Origin: Flavobacterium sp. N2820
GTDB lineage: Bacteria; Bacteroidota; Bacteroidia; Flavobacteriales; Flavobacteriaceae
Direction: 5' to 3'
Length of the DNA: 64,000 bases
Assembly: GCF_025947285.1 (NCBI RefSeq)
Contig: NZ_CP110008.1
Span: 1,503,001-1,567,000, forward strand
The notes beneath the pieces were generated by a model that saw nothing but the letters and a program-made list of their open reading frames with translations, did not search any database and was not told the origin of the DNA. Shown here one piece after another: positions 59,501 to 64,000 of this stretch (position 1 is its first letter; each line of letters starts with the position of its first letter). The translations under genes were made by a program, and so were the position numbers.

Positions 59501-61098
59501 ATGGAAAAATTGATTTAACAGGAAAATCACAATTAATACAAACAACTGATAGTGATTTAGATCCTAGTGGAACAGGAATCTTAGAAAGAGATCAACAAGG
59601 AAGTGGAAACCTTTACAACTACAACTATTGGTCGTCTCCAGTTAGTACAGTCGTTAGTGCAGTAAGTAACAATACAGGATTTACCATCGCCAATGCACTT
59701 AAAGATGGTACTAATCCAGCAACACCACAATCAATTACTTGGGTGGCCGGTTTTAATGGCTCGGCAAACCCAATGAATATAGCGCGATACTGGTTATTTA
59801 AGTTTACAAACTTAACATCAGAGTATGCAAATTGGGAACAAATTAATGAAAATACAGTTCTTCAAACCGCTCAAGCATATACCATGAAAGGAAGTGGAAT
59901 TGCAACACCTCCAGCTATTGCAACACAAAATTATGTATTCTCTGGAAAGCCAAACAATGGATTAATCAATCACAGTGGAATTCAAATTGGCATTAACAAC
60001 ATCAATTTAATTGGAAATCCATATCCATCAGCTCTTGATGCAAATGCATTTATTACAGATAATATAGGGGCAATTACTGGGACTTTATATTTTTGGGAAC
60101 ACTATCCATCAAACAATTCTCATGTACTAGCAGGATACCAAGGTGGCTACGCAGCACGCAATTTAGTTGGCGGAACACCTCCAGTTTCACCTCCTACAAT
60201 AAGTGGATTGGGCTCAAGTTTGAGAGTTCCTGGTAGATATATCCCTGTTGCTCTAGGGTTCTTTGTAAAAGGAAATTCGACGGGAGGTCAAATCATTTAT
60301 CAAAACAGTCAGCGCGGATTTATCAAAGAAGACGATGCCGATTCAAATGAAATGTTTAAAACACAAAGCAATTTACCAAACTCTAGCAATTCTAGTGATC
60401 AACAAACAACAACTGATACGTTTGCAAAAATAAGATTAGGATATTCTGGAACTACAAATTCACACCGCCAACTATTAATTGGTTTTATGAATGAAAATGC
60501 GGATGACTCGCATAATTTAGGTTATGATGGGGAAATTATAGACATTCAACCAGATGATATCTATTTTCGATGTGGTAATTACAATTTAGTAATTCAAGGA
60601 GTAGGCTATTTTAATGCTAATGCATCTTATCCGTTAACTTTAAAATCAAGTCAGGCAGGTTTAGTGAATATTATGATTGATAGTTTAGAAAATTTTGATT
60701 TAAACCAACCAATATACATTCACGACAACTCAAACAATAGCTATCATGATATTACGGCATCAAACCTAAGTCTTATGCTTCCTGCAGGTGAAACAGCAAA
60801 TAGATTTTCACTTCGCTTTACAAATCAAACATTATCTTCAAACGATATAGAAACCAATTCAACCCTAGCTTTTTATAATGCGGATGATGAAAAAATTGAA
60901 ATCATAAATACCAAAAATCAAACTATTGAAGCCGTTACATTGTTCTCCATCTTAGGTCAAAAAATAAATCATTGGGCAATAAACAGCTCAGAAACCAATA
61001 TAAAATTACCTGTTAAACGCGTTGAAACGGGAATTTATATAGTGAAAATAAAACTTGATGGAAACAACTATTTCAGTCATAAAATTATAATTGAATAA
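56503..61098 (+). CDS. Very large T9SS cargo protein with LamG and type A sorting domain
   Basis: 1,531 residues. Signal peptide about 1-24 (VIETKA before QTTIFN). An N-terminal beta domain (about 25-205) starts TTIFNADFSSGTGNNAF, as in the protein at 38422. The region about 215-660 (LEIWYKPDNLSAL, FYNHDIFIVINPG, KYGINPG, GIGRDDCTGLNQKQSKSI) also matches that protein. LamG covers about 676-832 (FSISAWVNGE, DEIRIWN). The conserved LERDQQGSGNLYNYNYWSSPV module covers about 1000-1400. The type A sorting domain covers about 1476-1531 (VTLFSILGQK, GIYIVKIKLDGNNYFSHKIIIE). It lacks the anchor-D modules of its two relatives. Probable surface adhesin. Confidence 0.88.
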   Translation: MKVNKTTFKNLLFLILLTVIETKAQTTIFNADFSSGTGNNAFTMGSWTRGNNANFTTTGVTAPYLYLAGYANSLNTSAITPKINLTGYERLTLSLKFNYQTELDYDGFKILFSTDDGATWNTLGKESDQAVNWYTRTNVGAFGSNQRAWSGNPGNTWFSASIDLPSQGFDNKDNIRFAIQFRSDSSNNSFRGVAVDDFKIIGYPVTAKTYPSCSAYDKLEIWYKPDNLSALANNAAIDIWPNATGINPDWTNAVGTSTTRPLYKNNATSNVNFNPVVNFDGTKSLFSRQGFYNHDIFIVINPGTPISAAIATQDVLMGDDYLEIAGNEDITGLSVNNTSTRYGAGVPNIAAYNQGPNTKYGRAIISNTITYDRPVIFNARLNAAGTGMDLFLDGVDLGVTLNPALMSEVNVGTFKLILNSRFWIGRSEYFGPSFNGDILEIMMFSARKSDTDRKKIETYLGIKYGINPGLFPVTAISLPHVPGEFIASDGTALWNNTLHSGFTYNVAGIGRDDCTGLNQKQSKSIDPESHLTIGLSDIYATNALNTNTFANDGDYLIWGSTIDPLTTMASPIEINLGSTIVTTVTNATNRTWKIVEKTITDIGNVKISIPAASLASLPALSGNSDYVLIIADDANFTTNIETVFLNAVSTNLEAVYNFNGTKYMKIGVAEEIIASRHIKFDGTDDYVRFNDIPVVNSAFSISAWVNGEGSNSSNNDKTIVSKKGSTQTSYHFLIDNTNKVVMRFNNGTTTSEIVSNTALNSNQWRNVTFTLDGSNVGRLYIDGVLDVQTNMNARTDISNVFVIGARYVNESSTVDFFKGKLDEIRIWNSALTASEIRFVMNQEIEQGIGNTVSGKIIPATITKNDISSKTWTSDIFAYFNLNNYIGTSLNDASGKKLRGNLSNYTRYTIEEQTAPLPYVSAANATWDSSSAWTNGTEMYYPNSSLTINSIPTKIDWNIIKTAHNVTSVGNKTLLAVIVDNNTLEIDNDSKLEVSHYLKINGKIDLTGKSQLIQTTDSDLDPSGTGILERDQQGSGNLYNYNYWSSPVSTVVSAVSNNTGFTIANALKDGTNPATPQSITWVAGFNGSANPMNIARYWLFKFTNLTSEYANWEQINENTVLQTAQAYTMKGSGIATPPAIATQNYVFSGKPNNGLINHSGIQIGINNINLIGNPYPSALDANAFITDNIGAITGTLYFWEHYPSNNSHVLAGYQGGYAARNLVGGTPPVSPPTISGLGSSLRVPGRYIPVALGFFVKGNSTGGQIIYQNSQRGFIKEDDADSNEMFKTQSNLPNSSNSSDQQTTTDTFAKIRLGYSGTTNSHRQLLIGFMNENADDSHNLGYDGEIIDIQPDDIYFRCGNYNLVIQGVGYFNANASYPLTLKSSQAGLVNIMIDSLENFDLNQPIYIHDNSNNSYHDITASNLSLMLPAGETANRFSLRFTNQTLSSNDIETNSTLAFYNADDEKIEIINTKNQTIEAVTLFSILGQKINHWAINSSETNIKLPVKRVETGIYIVKIKLDGNNYFSHKIIIE

Positions 61099-61135
61099 CC
61101 CCAAAAGAATAGGGTTAAACCATAAATAGAAATTA

Positions 61136-61180
61136 AAAACGGGTGCTTTTCTAAACCAAAAGTATCCGTTTTATTTTTTT
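61136..61180. terminator. Bidirectional terminator between convergent genes
   Basis: A 15-bp stem (61136-61150 with 61158-61172, two G-U pairs) followed by T8. It overlaps the last codons of the - strand MepB-like gene and serves the large + gene ending at 61098. Confidence 0.75.
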
Positions 61181-61663
61181 TAAGTCTTCTGAAAAGTCCT
61201 CTTTGATGGTTACAAAATAATGTTCTTGCCAAGCCTGTGTTTTTATAGCTTGTTTATTTTCGGGTTTATCCCAAGGTGCGTAAACTCTAATACCACGCTT
61301 TCCTCCCTTTTCATTCTGAGAAAAAATTCCTTTAGCAACTACAACCGATTTTGGAAAAACAAATTGACCGAAATTCTCCGAATCTCGCACAGAGATAATC
61401 AAAAAATCTAACGAATCAGCCACGTCAAAAGGAGCTGTTATACCGCTGTTATTTCGTTTCCAAATAGCTACAAACTGACCGATTTTTGTAGGCGTGATAT
61501 TGGCAACACGGTATTGAATTTTATAGTTGTTCAATTCAAAAGAACAAGCGCCATAATTTGCGCTTTCAGAATTCCAAACAAGATGTTGAAGTTGAAAACC
61601 ACATTCGCTATAAAGTAATTTTTCAGCAAGTTGCAAATCATTTTGAAAACGTTCTGTCGCCAT
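61151..61663 (-). CDS. MepB-family protein
   Basis: 170 residues, the family's usual length. Pattern of the MepB family: Y-x-A-C-S-F-E-L, then YRVANITPTKIGQFVAIWKRN, a D-x-x-DFLII segment, GQFVFPKSVVVAKGIFS, KGGKRGIRVYAPWD and the ending AWQ-x-x-YF. MepB was named from the Staphylococcus aureus mepRAB operon and its biochemical role is not known; the fold resembles nucleotide- or DNA-binding proteins. No efflux genes are adjacent here. It lies downstream of a small membrane-protein gene on the same strand. Confidence 0.8.
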   Translation of the reverse strand: MATERFQNDLQLAEKLLYSECGFQLQHLVWNSESANYGACSFELNNYKIQYRVANITPTKIGQFVAIWKRNNSGITAPFDVADSLDFLIISVRDSENFGQFVFPKSVVVAKGIFSQNEKGGKRGIRVYAPWDKPENKQAIKTQAWQEHYFVTIKEDFSEDLKKIKRILLV

Positions 61664-61679
61664 AAATGGAATGGTTTAT

Positions 61680-62027
61680 CTAAATTTTGAATCGATCTCC
61701 TAACTTTTTTCCAATCCAATAAGCGATTCCAATTCCTAAAATTAAAATCCAAAGATTCATGAAAATATAAAACGTGAACGCCAATGGATTTTCAGTTGAA
61801 TTGAAGCAATAGCTTTCTATAAAAAAACAAAATTGAGTGGTTTCTTTTGAAAATTGCGACAAAGCAAAACTCATCAAAAAAGTAATTCCGATAGCTGATA
61901 AAACATAAACCACGTTTTTATTCATCGGTTTTTTACCTGTTGGTTCAAACGCACTTCGCTCTGCTTCAGTACGCTTATTGTGCTGAAGTGACCAAATTAC
62001 TTTTTTAGCTTCGTCGTCTACATTCAT
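61680..62027 (-). CDS. Small membrane protein, two transmembrane helices
   Basis: 115 residues from ATG 62027; an in-frame TTG four codons upstream is less likely. A charged cytoplasmic N-terminus (about 1-38) leads to helix 1 (about 41-59, VVYVLSAIGITFLMSFALS), a loop with two Cys, and helix 2 (about 85-107, FYIFMNLWILILGIGIAYWIG). The end is basic. It lies 16 bp upstream of the MepB-like gene, so they may be co-transcribed. No family recognised. Confidence 0.65.
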   Translation of the reverse strand: MNVDDEAKKVIWSLQHNKRTEAERSAFEPTGKKPMNKNVVYVLSAIGITFLMSFALSQFSKETTQFCFFIESYCFNSTENPLAFTFYIFMNLWILILGIGIAYWIGKKLGDRFKI

Positions 62028-62206
62028 TTCAAAAATCAATTACAAATTCAATTACAAGTTCAAGGGCAAAATCAAGCTCATATAAGTGAAACGCTCTGTG
62101 TATCTCTATTCAACACAATCAAAATAAAAAAACTCAGCGAATCTCTGTGTAAAAAGAGACGCTTTTCAGCGTGACAAGTTTGCGTTTAACAAAGCTAGGC
62201 TTTTAT

Positions 62207-63862
62207 TTATTGTAATAACGTAACTAATGTTGCAAAGTCTACTTTTTGCTGTTCACCAGTAGCTAAGTTTTTTAAACCAAACTCTTCACGCTCTATTTCC
62301 GATTCTCCTACAATTACTGCAAATGGAATACCTCTTCTATCGGCGTGTTTGAATTGTTTATCGATTTTTGATTGATCTGGATATAATTCGACTTTGATTC
62401 CTTTTTGACGTAATTTTCCGATAGCTTTCATCGAATACAGAGCTTCTTTGTCACCAAAGTTTAAGAATAAAGCTTTTGAGGTCGCTAAAACGGCTTCTGG
62501 GAATAAACCTACTTCTTCCATTACCAAAGCAATTCGGTCTAAACCAAATGAAATTCCAACGCCCGACATATTTTTCAATCCGAAAATCCCCGTCAAATCA
62601 TCATAACGACCACCGCCACCAATGGAACCCATAGCCACACCTTTTGGCGCAGCGACTTCAAAAATGGCACCTGTGTAATAATTTAAACCTCGCGCTAATG
62701 TAACATCTAAATCCAAGAAAGCGGTTTGCAAACCTAAAGTCGTAACGTTGTCACAAATAAATTGCAACTCGTTTACACCTTTCATTCCTTCTTCTGAATT
62801 AGCTAATAATTGCGCTAATTTTTCTATTTTTTCGTTTATAGTTCCTGTGAAATTGAACAACGGTTGTACTTTTTCAATCGCCGCTTCCGAAATGCCTTTT
62901 TCTAACATTTCTTTTTTCACGCCGTCGGCTCCTATTTTGTCTAATTTATCTAACGCAACCGTAAAATCAATCAATTTATCCGAAGCGCCAATTACCTCAG
63001 CAATTCCAGATAATATCTTACGATTGTTAATTTTAATCGTAACGCCACCTAAACCTAACTGACTAAAAACCGAGTCATACAATTGCACCAACTCTACTTC
63101 TTGCCAAAGCGAATTCGAACCCACCACATCAGCATCGCATTGATAAAACTCTCTAAAACGTCCTTTTTGAGGTCTATCGGCACGCCAAACCGGTTGAATT
63201 TGGTAACGCTTGAACGGAAACTCAATTTCGTTTTGGTGTTGCACCACATAACGCGCAAATGGAACCGTTAAATCGTAACGAAGCGCTTTTTCAGTAATAT
63301 TTGTACTTAAATGTCTAGATTGTGCACTTGAAATAAAAATTCCAAATACTGTCATCGAATAAAGACTTAATAAATCATTATTAGAATTTTTAAGTTCTTC
63401 CAATAAATCAGGTTTATATAGAAAATGATTTGAAATAATTAAATTTAATTCTTCCTTTAAATTTTTATAATCAATTTTTTCTACAACAGGATTGCGTAAA
63501 AATGCTTCTTGTACTGCTTTTGACGTTATCGCTTCAACAAATTCAGAATTCTTATTACTGTCTGGATTTGCCTTAATAAAATTCTGTAAATTGAATAATA
63601 TCGTTTTTATAATTTCCATCAAGGATTTATTGAAAACATCAAAAAAATCTCCCGAATTCAAAATCTTAAAAATCAAGCGATCCCCTTCTTCACCATATTT
63701 TCCCATTAAGGTTTCTGAGTTTTCAAACGAAGGCGTTTCAATCGGTTGAAAGCCAAATTTTTCAAAATTGGTTTTTATCGTACTGAAAATATAATTGCGT
63801 TTCGCCACTTCTGCTGGTGAAAAATCTCGGGTTCCTTTGGGTATACTTGGTTTTTGTGCCAT
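62207..63862 (-). CDS. hisS: Histidyl-tRNA synthetase with internal insertion
   Basis: 551 residues. Class II aminoacyl-tRNA synthetase charging tRNA-His with histidine. The N-terminus [20 protein letters not shown], motif 1 region [13 protein letters not shown], motif 2 [22 protein letters not shown], histidine motif [14 protein letters not shown], motif 3 [11 protein letters not shown] and a C-terminal anticodon-binding domain ([25 protein letters not shown]) are all present. Between NSGD (69-72) and [12 protein letters not shown] (191-202) about 115 residues occupy a place usually held by about 20. This gives a total near 551 instead of about 455. The insert is in frame, helical and AT-rich, so the enzyme should still fold. 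Confidence 0.95.
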   Translation of the reverse strand: MAQKPSIPKGTRDFSPAEVAKRNYIFSTIKTNFEKFGFQPIETPSFENSETLMGKYGEEGDRLIFKILNSGDFFDVFNKSLMEIIKTILFNLQNFIKANPDSNKNSEFVEAITSKAVQEAFLRNPVVEKIDYKNLKEELNLIISNHFLYKPDLLEELKNSNNDLLSLYSMTVFGIFISSAQSRHLSTNITEKALRYDLTVPFARYVVQHQNEIEFPFKRYQIQPVWRADRPQKGRFREFYQCDADVVGSNSLWQEVELVQLYDSVFSQLGLGGVTIKINNRKILSGIAEVIGASDKLIDFTVALDKLDKIGADGVKKEMLEKGISEAAIEKVQPLFNFTGTINEKIEKLAQLLANSEEGMKGVNELQFICDNVTTLGLQTAFLDLDVTLARGLNYYTGAIFEVAAPKGVAMGSIGGGGRYDDLTGIFGLKNMSGVGISFGLDRIALVMEEVGLFPEAVLATSKALFLNFGDKEALYSMKAIGKLRQKGIKVELYPDQSKIDKQFKHADRRGIPFAVIVGESEIEREEFGLKNLATGEQQKVDFATLVTLLQ

Positions 63863-63918
63863 TTTAAATTTAGAATTTAGAATTTAGAATTCTGAAAATG
63901 AGAAATCTAAAAAATAAT

Positions 63919-64000
63919 TTATTTATTGTTAATTCTGTTTTTTGTGTTTTTTAAAGTTGTTACAAAAATAGCAGTTAATTCATTTGCTTCATTTAGAAGT
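63919..64000 (-). CDS. C-terminus of a possible four-helix-bundle (S23-like) protein, truncated by window edge
   Basis: The last 26 codons of a - strand frame: LLNEANELTAIFVTTLKNTK and then NRINNK, stop at 63919. The end of a helix with E-x-x-E-L-x-A-I-F-V and a Lys-rich tail resembles the final helix of the S23/four-helix-bundle family common in Flavobacteria. Too little is visible to be sure. It is upstream of hisS on the same strand, 56 bp away. Confidence 0.4.
   Translation of the reverse strand, partial: LLNEANELTAIFVTTLKNTKNRINNK

Noticed and set aside
63304..63643. Intein in hisS
   Set aside because: No intein splice-junction pattern (Cys or Ser at the start, His-Asn at the end) is visible, and the insert is too short.

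Overview
The window looks like a Flavobacterium-type genome (Bacteroidota, Flavobacteriaceae). It is AT-rich. Several genes have the Bacteroidota promoter -7 element TAnnTTTG and few have a recognisable Shine-Dalgarno site. It encodes type IX secretion (T9SS) cargo with both type A and type B C-terminal sorting domains, a PorP/SprF protein and typical Flavobacteria lipoproteins.

Positions 1-15469 are the right-hand part of an integrated mobile element, most simply read as a prophage. Its right end is a 42-nt copy of the 3' half of a CAT-anticodon tRNA (15428-15469), the usual scar of tRNA-targeted integration. The intact tRNA, the integrase and the rest of the element must lie left of position 1. 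From right to left it holds: a putative exported cargo protein and an XRE repressor, both on +; a control region with a palindrome overlapping a -7 box (13728-13751); and a long leftward operon of about 20 small genes. That operon includes a probable replication initiator whose own coding sequence carries four 33-bp iterons, a damaged-motif adenine-type methyltransferase and a C5-cytosine methyltransferase. It ends at a terminator at 3867-3888. A 260-bp divergent control region (3402-3663) follows, with nine 10-bp repeats phased to the DNA helix. Leftward of it is a presumed late operon: a transglutaminase-like membrane-anchored protein, two small membrane or virion-like proteins and a truncated protein that may be the capsid protein. 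No tail, portal or terminase gene is visible. A 13-nt leader motif, ACCATTTAACCAC, sits before the start codons of many genes of the element, on both strands.

15470-23017 is chromosomal: a lipoprotein, a TPR histidine kinase with its AraC-type response regulator, an exported fibre with a phage-type S74 autochaperone, and an unrecognised exported protein. 23061-36950 is a gliding-adhesin cassette: a 3,645-residue SprB-like protein with cadherin-like repeats and a type B sorting domain, then PorP/SprF, then an OmpA-family protein. 37269-38253 holds an orphan LuxR regulator and two tiny coupled genes. 38422-61098 contains four very large T9SS type A cargo proteins, one of them a metzincin protease. 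Three of these share a long C-terminal module. Between them lie an esterase and a tRNA-dihydrouridine synthase. The right end holds a MepB-like protein, a membrane protein, hisS with an unusual internal insertion, and the tail of a four-helix-bundle-like protein.

All domain assignments come from reading motifs in the translated sequence; no database search was run.
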